Shown here piece after piece: positions 6,991 to 14,417 of a stretch of DNA of 18,703 bases (its first letter is position 1; each line of letters starts with the position of its first letter). Under the pieces are notes generated by a model that worked only from the letters and a program-made list of their open reading frames with translations, did not search any database and was not told the origin of the DNA. Position numbers and translations under genes: made by a program. This DNA is from Thermoactinomyces sp. DSM 45891. Its GTDB lineage: Bacteria; Bacillota; Bacilli; Thermoactinomycetales; Thermoactinomycetaceae. Location: contig NZ_FPJZ01000027.1 of NCBI RefSeq assembly GCF_900119485.1, positions 1 to 18,703 on the forward strand, given 5' to 3'.

Positions 6991-7602
6991 TCAGACTAGC
7001 GGCCGCTCCCGAAACCAGAGAGTGGCAATGTACTTAATGCCCTCTTTTAGAATATCAGAACCGTGTAGAGAAAGCGGGTGGAGGTCAATCGTTCCCTTTA
7101 TACAGTTTTGAAATACAAGGAGGGTTCCTTCCTGAGGTACAATTTCTAGATCTAGTTTGGGGAAGAAAGTCTCTCCTCCGACTCCAGCAGGAAGTGTATT
7201 CAAATAGAGTAGAGCCGTATAAGTACGTTGTCCACCGACTGCCATGAATTGATAACTTGCTTCTTTATCGAGCTCGAAGGCATCGAAGTGAGCGCCAAAT
7301 CTCCCTCCAGCTGTATATTCGCCTACTTGCAGTGGTTCGGCGTGGCGGAGTGGTTGTCTGGTAATACTAGCAATTCGCTCACATATTTCGGTAGTAAATG
7401 AATTGGTGTGATGGGGAATCCAACCGGTATTACAGATTCTGTAGTCGGACTGGATCAGTCCCTTTTCGCCTACAATGGTAGACGGATGAAGTTGAGGCTG
7501 GGCTAATTGAATGAGCTCTTGGCATTCCTCCGGTGTAACGATCTTTTCATACGTAACGACTAATGGATCCAGACTGAAGATTGTTGCAGGCCTGTGAATC
7601 AT
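6991..7602 (-). CDS. prolyl 4-hydroxylase-like 2-oxoglutarate/Fe(II) dioxygenase
   Basis: 203 residues from ATG 7602, which has a GGGGTG-type ribosome site 6 bases upstream; an in-frame GTG lies three codons earlier. The family uses O2, 2-oxoglutarate and Fe(II) to hydroxylate a peptidyl proline, releasing succinate and CO2. Seen: H105-F-D107 (in GGRFGAHFDAF) and H180 (LHGSD) as iron ligands; K190 (ILKEGIKY), ten residues after the distal His, to bind 2-oxoglutarate, the same H-to-K spacing as in animal collagen hydroxylases; and the core strands QRTYTALLYLNT and GGETFFP. It resembles the Bacillus anthracis collagen-type P4H in size and motifs. The collagen-like genes on both sides of this region are obvious candidate substrates, though no direct link is shown. 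It is cytoplasmic, with no signal peptide, and a single-gene unit closed by a strong terminator. Confidence 0.88.
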   Translation of the reverse strand: MIHRPATIFSLDPLVVTYEKIVTPEECQELIQLAQPQLHPSTIVGEKGLIQSDYRICNTGWIPHHTNSFTTEICERIASITRQPLRHAEPLQVGEYTAGGRFGAHFDAFELDKEASYQFMAVGGQRTYTALLYLNTLPAGVGGETFFPKLDLEIVPQEGTLLVFQNCIKGTIDLHPLSLHGSDILKEGIKYIATLWFRERPLV

Positions 7603-7667
7603 ATGCCCCACCCCGTTTCTAAGTTAGTAACAATATATTACTCAGAAAGGTTGGAGGTGATTAAGAA

Positions 7668-7688
7668 ATGACATTAAGTAGTCCCTAG
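7668..7688 (+). other. six-codon ORF behind a near-perfect Shine-Dalgarno
   Basis: GGAGGTGA (7653-7660) lies 7 bases before ATG ACA TTA AGT AGT CCC TAG. The ribosome site is better than those of most genes here, yet the frame encodes only MTLSSP. It lies in the gap between the prolyl hydroxylase and the sigma-54 activator, about 100 bases before the latter. It could be a leader peptide or the relic of a lost gene; nothing further can be supported. Confidence 0.3.
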
Positions 7689-7791
7689 CATAATAAGTAG
7701 AAAACATATACAATTATAAATATAAGTCAATGCCAAATATTGATCTTTTTCTGCTTAATTTTTAGCACAAACCAAATCTGGGGGGATTCCA

Positions 7792-9195
7792 TTGGTTCAA
7801 CATGGGGGGCAAGGTGAATGTAGTGAGCATGTCTTTCAAGAGGTGTTGCATGGGATCCAAGAAGGTGTACATATTGTAAATGCACAAGGAGTTACTATTT
7901 TTTATAATCAAGCTGCCTCTCGTATCGATGGAATGGAATCGACAGAGGTGTTAGGGACGCATGTTTTGGAAACGTTTCCATCTTTAACGGAGAAGTCAAG
8001 CACGCTTTTATATGTGTTAGAGACAGGGGAACGGCTTCCAGATACTCAACAAACCTTTTTAAATCAAAAGGGAAAGCAGATTACGACCTTAAATCGTACC
8101 TTTCCCGTTCATGTCGAAGGGAGATGCTTAGGTGCAGTAGAGATTTCTCGGGACTATACACAAGTAAGAGAGTTATCCGAAGAGGTTCATGCATTGCGTG
8201 AGCAAGTATGGAAAGCAGCGCCGCATAAGGAAAAGAAGGCATGTTTGTATAAGTTTGAAGATTTCCTTACCCAACACCCCGCCTTAGTCGCAGAAGTGAG
8301 TAAGGCAAGAAGAGTAGCCCATTCCAAGGCGCCTGTCTTAATTATTGGTGAGACAGGAACTGGGAAGGAGATTATCTCACAATCGATTCATCAGTTGGGT
8401 TTGGGGAAGAAAAAGCCGTTTATTGTCCAGAACTGCGCAGCGATCCCTAGTTCATTGTTAGAAAGTTTATTGTTTGGAACGGAAAAAGGTGCTTTTACAG
8501 GTGCAGAAGATCGTGCTGGACTGTTTGAGCTAGCGGATGGTGGCACTCTTTTTTTAGATGAAATTCATGCGATGCCGATTGATCTGCAAGCAAAGTTACT
8601 GAGAGTTCTAGAGGATAGTTTTTTACGAAGAGTGGGTGGTTCAAAATTACACTCTGTTGATGTGCGTGTGATTGCGGCGATTAATGAGGACCCGTGGTTA
8701 GCAGTGGAATCGGGGAAGTTTCGTAAGGATTTGTTTTACCGACTTCATGTAGTGAGCATTCACCTTCTTCCCTTGAGAAAGAGAAAAGAAGATCTGCAAC
8801 TTTTGACAAATTATTTCCTGGGAAATCTCTCTCGGCAATATTCGATTCCGTCGCTGTCGCTTTCTGTAGAAGTGGAGATGTTATTCAGGCAGTATGATTG
8901 GCCGGGAAATGTACGTGAGTTGCGAAATGTGCTAGAGGGAGCGGTTCATTTTATCGAGTCAAATTGTATTGAGCTTCGCCATCTCTCTCGTCATATGACG
9001 AAACACTCTACTCATGCGTTTCAAAGGAGTAGAGAATTAAGTTTAGTAGATCGATTAACCCAGTACGAAAGCGAGATCATTACAAAAGCGATGATTCAAT
9101 CGGAGGGGAAAGTGTCTAGGGCAGCAGAAGTATTGCAGATTCCGAGGCAGACTTTGCAGTATAAGTTGCGAAAGTTAGGAATACAGAGGGGTTGA
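7792..9195 (+). CDS. sigma-54-dependent activator of the kam operon (PAS-AAA-Fis)
   Basis: A 467-residue enhancer-binding protein that would use ATP to open sigma-54 promoters. Seen: a PAS sensor region (about 10-125); AAA+ core with Walker A GETGTGKE at 186-193, the sigma-54 contact loop GAFTGA at 233-238, and Walker B GGTLFLDE at 250-257; and a C-terminal Fis-type helix-turn-helix (VSRAAEVLQIPRQTLQYKL) near 441-460. Start: TTG 7792 with GGGGGG 6 bases upstream; no in-frame ATG exists until after the PAS domain begins. It belongs to the RocR/KamR type of amino-acid catabolism regulators, and a -24/-12 promoter lies 114 bases after its stop, so it most likely switches on kdd-kamE. The inducing ligand sensed by the PAS domain is unknown; lysine or a pathway intermediate is likely. 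Confidence 0.93.
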   Translation: MVQHGGQGECSEHVFQEVLHGIQEGVHIVNAQGVTIFYNQAASRIDGMESTEVLGTHVLETFPSLTEKSSTLLYVLETGERLPDTQQTFLNQKGKQITTLNRTFPVHVEGRCLGAVEISRDYTQVRELSEEVHALREQVWKAAPHKEKKACLYKFEDFLTQHPALVAEVSKARRVAHSKAPVLIIGETGTGKEIISQSIHQLGLGKKKPFIVQNCAAIPSSLLESLLFGTEKGAFTGAEDRAGLFELADGGTLFLDEIHAMPIDLQAKLLRVLEDSFLRRVGGSKLHSVDVRVIAAINEDPWLAVESGKFRKDLFYRLHVVSIHLLPLRKRKEDLQLLTNYFLGNLSRQYSIPSLSLSVEVEMLFRQYDWPGNVRELRNVLEGAVHFIESNCIELRHLSRHMTKHSTHAFQRSRELSLVDRLTQYESEIITKAMIQSEGKVSRAAEVLQIPRQTLQYKLRKLGIQRG

Positions 9196-9240
9196 GGGTA
9201 GGAGTTAGCCTGGGGCAATGTATCTGTCCAGCTCAAATGG

Positions 9241-9265
9241 GTGCCTAATAATGGGCGCTTTTTTT
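9241..9265 (+). terminator. terminator of the sigma-54 activator gene
   Basis: A short stem GTGCCT / GGGCGC with two G-T pairs and an AATAAT loop is followed by seven T. It separates the activator from the sigma-54 operon, so the two are separate transcription units. Confidence 0.65.
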
Positions 9266-9308
9266 GATATGCTGTGCTGTTTCCCAATAGACACGCTATT
9301 TTTTGAAT

Positions 9309-9324
9309 TGGCATAAAACTTGCA
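9309..9324 (+). promoter_or_regulatory. -24/-12 sigma-54 promoter of the kam operon
   Basis: TGGCATAAAACTTGCA has the invariant GG and GC with the required 10-base spacing and matches the consensus TGGCAC-N5-TTGCA at all but one of the defined positions. Transcription would start about 12 bases past the GC, near 9335, leaving a leader of about 18 bases with GGAGGTGG before kdd. An inverted repeat AATAG-5-CTATT lies at 9286-9300; no convincing enhancer site was found further upstream. Confidence 0.88.
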
Positions 9325-9352
9325 TAGGAATAGGGTGTGGAGGTGGAAGAAG

Positions 9353-10396
9353 ATGCAACAGCGAAAAGGAGACCCGTTTGGGACACATCGAGTGATCGAG
9401 CCAGAGGGTGTACTGCCCCAACCGGCTTGGAGACTGGACAGTGTATCTCCCTTATATGCAAATGAATGCCTTATCGACGTAGAACGATTAAATATTGATT
9501 CCGCTTCCTTTGTTCAGATCAAAGAAGCTTGTGAACATGATGATGGTAAAGTGAAAGAAATGATCATGAAGATTATTACGGATCGCGGTAAGATGCATAA
9601 CCCAGTAACAGGCTCTGGCGGGATGTTAATCGGCAGAGTAAGTCAGATAGGGGTTGATTTTCCTACATCCGATTTACAAGTGGGAGATCAAGTGGCGACA
9701 CTGGTTTCGCTCACGTTAACTCCGCTTTTAGTCGAAGAGATCCAACATGTAAATATGAATAACGGTCAAATTTCAATAAAAGGAAAGGCTATTTTGTTTG
9801 CTAGCTGTCCATTTGCGACTCTTCCAGAGGATTTACCTGAATCTGTCTCCTTAGCGGCATTGGATGTGTGCGGTGCCCCTGCGCAAGTGGCTAGATTGGT
9901 TAAGCCAAGAAATACGGTTGTGGTGTTAGGTGCGGGAGGAAAGTCTGGTTTATTAAGCCTTGCAGTTGCTTGGCAAACGGCTGGTAAGCAGGGGAAGGTG
10001 ATCGCGATTGAGTCAAATCCCGCGGCTTGTGAAATGATCCGAGAATTAGGGATTGCCCATGAGGTACAGTCGGTCAATGCAAAAGAGCCAATTGCTGTGA
10101 AAGAAATGGTTGAGGAGTTAACAGATGGTAAATTAGCAGATATTACTGTGAATTGTGTGAACGTCCCCGACACTGAGCTTTCTTCTATCCTAGCAACTCG
10201 AGATGGTGGAACAGTCTATTACTTCAGCACAGCCGTAAAGTTCACCGCCGCCGCCCTAGGTGCAGAGGGAGCAGGCAAAGACGTTCAAATGATGATTGGA
10301 AACGGATATGCCCCCGGCCATGCGGAACTAACACTCCAACTACTGCGGGATCAACCGGCTTTAAAAGATATCTTTTATAGGCGATATCAGGTATAG
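9353..10396 (+). CDS. kdd: L-erythro-3,5-diaminohexanoate dehydrogenase
   Basis: Oxidatively deaminates 3,5-diaminohexanoate with NAD(P)+ to 5-amino-3-oxohexanoate and ammonia (EC 1.4.1.11), the third step of the aminomutase route of lysine degradation. 347 residues, near the length of the known fusobacterial enzyme. GGAGGTGG ends 6 bases before ATG 9353; the frame extends upstream into the promoter, so an earlier start is excluded. Seen: N-terminus KGDPFGTHRVIEPEGVLPQ, a metal-free alcohol-dehydrogenase-like first half, and a Rossmann fold with VVVLGAGGKSG at about 189-199 followed by the acidic IAIES that would hold the nucleotide ribose. It is the first gene of the sigma-54 operon, 28 bases before kamA. 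Confidence 0.92.
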   Translation: MQQRKGDPFGTHRVIEPEGVLPQPAWRLDSVSPLYANECLIDVERLNIDSASFVQIKEACEHDDGKVKEMIMKIITDRGKMHNPVTGSGGMLIGRVSQIGVDFPTSDLQVGDQVATLVSLTLTPLLVEEIQHVNMNNGQISIKGKAILFASCPFATLPEDLPESVSLAALDVCGAPAQVARLVKPRNTVVVLGAGGKSGLLSLAVAWQTAGKQGKVIAIESNPAACEMIRELGIAHEVQSVNAKEPIAVKEMVEELTDGKLADITVNCVNVPDTELSSILATRDGGTVYYFSTAVKFTAAALGAEGAGKDVQMMIGNGYAPGHAELTLQLLRDQPALKDIFYRRYQV

Positions 10397-10424
10397 GCAA
10401 ACCATAACCCAAGGAGGAATTCAA

Positions 10425-11741
10425 GTGAGAGACTGGCGCGAAATCGAACTATGGAAAGATGTTACCGAAGAGCAATGGAACGACTGGTTATGGCAACTCA
10501 CCCATACCATTAAAAATTACGACGATCTAAGTAAAGTAATTGAACTAGCTCCCGAAGAAGTAGAAGGGGTTGAGATATCCAACCAAACGATCCCACTTAA
10601 CATCACTCCTTACTATGCATTACTAATGGATCCAAAAGACCCAACTGATCCAGTACGTATGCAATCGGTTCCAGTATCTTCTGAGTTATACCGAACTCCG
10701 TATGACATGGAAGATCCACTACTAGAAGATACGGATTCCCCTGTACCGGGTCTCACACATCGCTACCCTGACCGTGTTTTATTCCTTATTACCAACCAAT
10801 GCTCGATGTATTGCCGCTACTGTACACGTCGTCGTTTTTCTGGGCAAGTGGGCATGGGGGTTCCGAAGAAGCAGATGGATGCTTGTATCGACTACATTCG
10901 TCGTACTCCCGAAATTCGAGATGTGCTGCTTTCTGGCGGAGATGGCTTGTTGGTAAATGACCGTATCCTAGAGTATCTACTGAAGAACTTGCGCGAAATT
11001 CCGCATGTAGAAATTATTCGGATCGGGACACGTGCCCCAGTCGTATTCCCTCAGCGAATTACGGAGAACTTGTGTAACATCTTACAGAAATACCATCCAG
11101 TCTGGTTAAATACGCATTTCAACCATCCTCGCGAGATTACAGCAGAGGCGAAAAAAGCTTGTGAGATGTTGGCGAATGCGGGAGTTCCGCTTGGTAACCA
11201 GTCGGTTATTCTAGCAGGGGTGAATGATTGCCCGCATGTGATGAAGAAGTTGATGCATGAGCTTGTGAAGATTCGAGTTCGCCCGTACTATATCTACCAA
11301 TGTGACTTATCTGAAGGAATTGGCCACTTCCGTGCACCCGTCTCGAAAGGGATTGAGATTATGGAGTATCTCAGAGGTCATACATCTGGATACGCAATTC
11401 CTACATTCGTTGTCGATGCCCCGGGTGGAGGCGGAAAAATCCCTGTGGCTCCTAACTATATTCTGTCGCAAAGTCCGACGAAAACAATTTTGCGAAACTT
11501 TGAAGGGGTTATTACTTCTTATCCTGAACCAGAAAATTATCGCCCGACCCAATGTAACTGTGAAGATTGCCAGCGTGAACGCCAGTTGGTCGGAGTTGCT
11601 GCTCTCATGAGTAATCAACAAATCAATCTAGAACCAAAGCAGTTAAACCGTGAGGAGCGCCGTCAACAGATGGAAGTGAAAGCTGCTGAGATTGAAGCTG
11701 CCTCTGCCCAAAGCAGTGATGGTGTGAAAGAAATTACATGA
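10425..11741 (+). CDS. kamA: lysine 2,3-aminomutase (radical SAM, PLP)
   Basis: Moves the alpha-amino group of L-lysine to C3, giving L-beta-lysine (EC 5.4.3.2), with a 4Fe-4S cluster, S-adenosylmethionine and PLP. 438 residues; GTG start with AAGGAGGA 6 bases upstream. Cluster cysteines are C126, C130 and C133 (CSMYCRYC). The PLP lysine is K338 in PGGGGKIP, and the substrate carboxylate/ammonium partners correspond to D294 and D331. The zinc site is visible as C269 plus CNCEDC (C377, C379, C382). All are offset by only one or two residues from the Clostridium subterminale enzyme. The C-terminal tail after about 395 is polar and longer than in that enzyme. The radical chemistry is oxygen-sensitive, which implies use under low oxygen or in a protected state. 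Its stop overlaps the kamB start by 4 bases (ATGA). Confidence 0.96.
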   Translation: MRDWREIELWKDVTEEQWNDWLWQLTHTIKNYDDLSKVIELAPEEVEGVEISNQTIPLNITPYYALLMDPKDPTDPVRMQSVPVSSELYRTPYDMEDPLLEDTDSPVPGLTHRYPDRVLFLITNQCSMYCRYCTRRRFSGQVGMGVPKKQMDACIDYIRRTPEIRDVLLSGGDGLLVNDRILEYLLKNLREIPHVEIIRIGTRAPVVFPQRITENLCNILQKYHPVWLNTHFNHPREITAEAKKACEMLANAGVPLGNQSVILAGVNDCPHVMKKLMHELVKIRVRPYYIYQCDLSEGIGHFRAPVSKGIEIMEYLRGHTSGYAIPTFVVDAPGGGGKIPVAPNYILSQSPTKTILRNFEGVITSYPEPENYRPTQCNCEDCQRERQLVGVAALMSNQQINLEPKQLNREERRQQMEVKAAEIEAASAQSSDGVKEIT

Positions 11742-12754
11742 ATCAAACAATGAAACAGTGGGGCCAGCGAGAGGATTTACAAGTTCTTTCGCTGGTTGGC
11801 ATTTCTAAAAATGCGGGAAAAACCACTTTTCTAAATGGATTGGGCAGAGCATGGTCGGCAGATTCGGTTGGTGTATTTAGCATTGGTGTAGATGGTGAGG
11901 CACAAGATGTGTGGAGTGGAAGATCCAAACCAGAGGTGCGTGTTTATAAGGGCTGGATCGTGGCCACATCAGGTATTTGCCTCCAAAATGAAGTAGATGC
12001 GTGGGAGATTATCGAAGCTCTACCGATTGATTCGGTAGCAGGGCGAGTCTATCTAGCTCGTGCGAATCGCGATACATCTGTCAAATTAACAGGAGTGCCT
12101 ACTCGTCAGTGGGCTTCTCTTTGTATAGAGCAATTAAAAAAGTGTGGATGTGCCAAGGTGATTGTGGATGGAGCCTATAATCGGAAGGTAATGGCCAGCC
12201 CGGTATGGAGTGATGGGTTTGTATTAGTGGTAGGGGCTAGTTTTTCGCCATCGCTTCCTTTGTTAGTGAAAGAAGTAAAGGGATGGATGGCGAAACTGCT
12301 CCTTCCTTCTCCTGCTGGTGATATCGAACTCTATCAATCTTTCTATAGGCGAGAAGTTTGTGCACTCCAAATAGGTGAAAAATGGGTATCATTTTCTTCT
12401 CATGAGTGGATTCAATCGCAGGGGAGTCACATTTCAGCGGAAGATCTCAAACAAGCTACGAAACTTTACTTTCATGGTGCACTAACGAAACGCATTCTAG
12501 AACAGTTACGGTCGAGTGGTTTTACAGGCGAGATTACAATCCCAGACTGGACCTATTTGTTTGATGTTCTAGTCAAGGAGTCCCGGATTCAGGTGTTGTT
12601 TCCTAGTAATCTACTTGCAGTTTCCATTAACTCTACTTCTCCAGATGGTTGGCAAGTAAATCCTGAGGAGCTTCGGACACAGATTCAGCAAGTAGTAGGA
12701 GATATACCTGTCTGGGATATATACCGAGAGGAGTGGATTTCAGATGTTTCTTGA
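11738..12754 (+). CDS. kamB: KamB, predicted lysine 5,6-aminomutase reactivase P-loop subunit
   Basis: 338 residues with a P-loop near the N-terminus, SLVGISKNAGKTT (about 18-30), of the form seen in SIMIBI/MobB-type nucleotide-binding proteins, and a Walker-B-like strand VIVDGAYNRK near 140. The second half is not recognisable. The gene is always found between kamA and the mutase genes in lysine clusters I know from memory, paired with the MutS-like KamC. The pair is annotated as reactivating factor for KamDE, which suffers suicide inactivation and loss of coenzyme. The biochemical role of KamB itself is inferred from context. It is translationally coupled to kamA (4-base overlap) and overlaps kamC by 11 bases. 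Confidence 0.8.
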   Translation: MNQTMKQWGQREDLQVLSLVGISKNAGKTTFLNGLGRAWSADSVGVFSIGVDGEAQDVWSGRSKPEVRVYKGWIVATSGICLQNEVDAWEIIEALPIDSVAGRVYLARANRDTSVKLTGVPTRQWASLCIEQLKKCGCAKVIVDGAYNRKVMASPVWSDGFVLVVGASFSPSLPLLVKEVKGWMAKLLLPSPAGDIELYQSFYRREVCALQIGEKWVSFSSHEWIQSQGSHISAEDLKQATKLYFHGALTKRILEQLRSSGFTGEITIPDWTYLFDVLVKESRIQVLFPSNLLAVSINSTSPDGWQVNPEELRTQIQQVVGDIPVWDIYREEWISDVS

Positions 12755-14417
12755 CTCAGAGACTGCGGAAGCGCTCCGCATTTCTGAATATCTCAAACGA
12801 GTTGCGCCCTATACTCCTTTAGGTAAGAAGTGGAAGGGGCGATTAAAACCCTATACGCCTTCTCAAATAGAAGAGTGGGAACTAGATTTACAAGACCAAC
12901 AAGAGGTAATGGAGTTATTTTCAGAATCTCGTGCTACGTATTTTCTTACCTGTTGTGAATTAGTAGATGATATTGATTTTTACCTACAGGAAGTGTTGCA
13001 AGATCGATCTTCTATGCTTACTTGGTTTCATGTAAAGAGATTTCTAGTGACATGGTTCAAGTGGGATGAGTTTGTAAGTGCAGAATCCAGTCCGCGCTTT
13101 ATGAGAATGAATCCAGAAGAGCAGAGAAAGCTTCATTTCTTACTTCTTCTGCTACAAAAATCGGGTCGTTTTACGACTTCATTTGAAGTTTCGCAGTTAG
13201 GTGATTCTAAATGGCTTGAGATGAATCGGGAGAAAAATCAGCTGACGAAGGGGATTCAGCAACTTCGTAAAGAGCGACAAAAGCAGATTAGTGAGCGACT
13301 ACAGAGAAATCCGAATTTCCAAGGGGAGTGGGTGATCAGTAGACACCAAGAATCGGCCAAGGTGTTTGCAGTAGACCCAGACATCAAGTTGGTAAGGGAA
13401 ACGATTTATGAACAGATTTACGAGCTTGTACCTGATGAACAGGAGAATGTATGGCAAGAGCAGTTATTAAGTTGGAATGAAAAGATATCGATTCATGAAC
13501 AATCGTTGTTTCGGCAGATCAATCGCTTATTTCGAGATCATATCCCATTTTTACAAAGCCTCGTACAGCGCTGGACAAGACTTGACTTCTTATGGGCGAA
13601 ATGTCGCGCGGCTCAGAGTTGGAATGGAGTTAGGCCGGTCTACTTGGAGAATCAAGTCCGATTGATCGAGGGGATTCTTCCACTCGAACAAGAGTCATGG
13701 ATGCGAAAAGGGTATGAAATGACGCCGGTTACACTGGAGGCGAAGCCAGGGTGCACTCTACTAATCGGGCCTAATATGGGTGGAAAGACAACGGCTTTAC
13801 GAGTAGTAGGTTTGTGCACTGTGTTAGCGCAATATGGCTTATATGTACCCGCCGAGGAATTTTGCTTCCCGTTATTTCCGTGGGTTCGTACATGGATAGG
13901 GGATCATCAAAATGCCGAACAGGGACTTAGTAGCTTCGGCGCTGAGATGAATCGACTTGCGCAGTGGATAGATAGAGATCCAGAAAACCAAGGGTTCATC
14001 TTATTAGATGAAATCGGACGTGGTACGAATCCAATCGAAGGTTCTGCGATCAGCTGTGCGATTACTCGCTATCTGCATGAGTCTCAGGCATGGGCGGTTC
14101 ATGTAACTCATTTCCCAGAGGCTCTTCAGATCGAAGGGATTAGGGGCTATCGTGTAAGGGGACTTTCGACCGTCCCTAAGTGGGACTCAGACCATCCGAA
14201 TCAAGCAGAAGATTGGATTCGGTTACTTTATAAGGCGATGGATTATCATCTTGATCCCATCGAGGACGAAGATGGGGTGGCAACCCAAGCGATTTCGATC
14301 GCAGAGATATGTGGACTACCTGAAAAGGTGATTAAGCAGGCGCGAACAGCCGTAAAACAAAGAATACAGGAGGGGGACTATGGACGAGAGATTGCGTTTA
14401 GATCCACAGAAGATTAA
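12744..14417 (+). CDS. kamC: KamC, MutS-like ATPase, predicted mutase reactivase
   Basis: 557 residues with a C-terminal MutS-family ABC ATPase: Walker A GPNMGGKTT at 342-350, signature QGLSSFGAEM, Walker B FILLDEIGRGTNP with D422-E423, then a conserved switch His (VHVTHFPEAL). The upstream part is helical, like a MutS lever/clamp region. There is no N-terminal mismatch-recognition domain with the Phe-x-Glu motif and no Smr nuclease domain, and the chain is about 300 residues shorter than MutS. A DNA-repair role is therefore unlikely. Its place between kamB and kamD points to ATP-driven release of damaged cobalamin from, or rebuilding of, lysine 5,6-aminomutase (inference, in line with the family annotation). 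GAGGAG in the end of kamB precedes the ATG; it overlaps kamD by 38 bases. Confidence 0.85.
   Translation: MFLDSETAEALRISEYLKRVAPYTPLGKKWKGRLKPYTPSQIEEWELDLQDQQEVMELFSESRATYFLTCCELVDDIDFYLQEVLQDRSSMLTWFHVKRFLVTWFKWDEFVSAESSPRFMRMNPEEQRKLHFLLLLLQKSGRFTTSFEVSQLGDSKWLEMNREKNQLTKGIQQLRKERQKQISERLQRNPNFQGEWVISRHQESAKVFAVDPDIKLVRETIYEQIYELVPDEQENVWQEQLLSWNEKISIHEQSLFRQINRLFRDHIPFLQSLVQRWTRLDFLWAKCRAAQSWNGVRPVYLENQVRLIEGILPLEQESWMRKGYEMTPVTLEAKPGCTLLIGPNMGGKTTALRVVGLCTVLAQYGLYVPAEEFCFPLFPWVRTWIGDHQNAEQGLSSFGAEMNRLAQWIDRDPENQGFILLDEIGRGTNPIEGSAISCAITRYLHESQAWAVHVTHFPEALQIEGIRGYRVRGLSTVPKWDSDHPNQAEDWIRLLYKAMDYHLDPIEDEDGVATQAISIAEICGLPEKVIKQARTAVKQRIQEGDYGREIAFRSTED

Noticed and set aside
12744..14417. 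DNA mismatch repair gene mutS or mutS2
   Set aside because: Only the ATPase part matches. It is too short, lacks mismatch-recognition and Smr domains, and is embedded in the kam operon.
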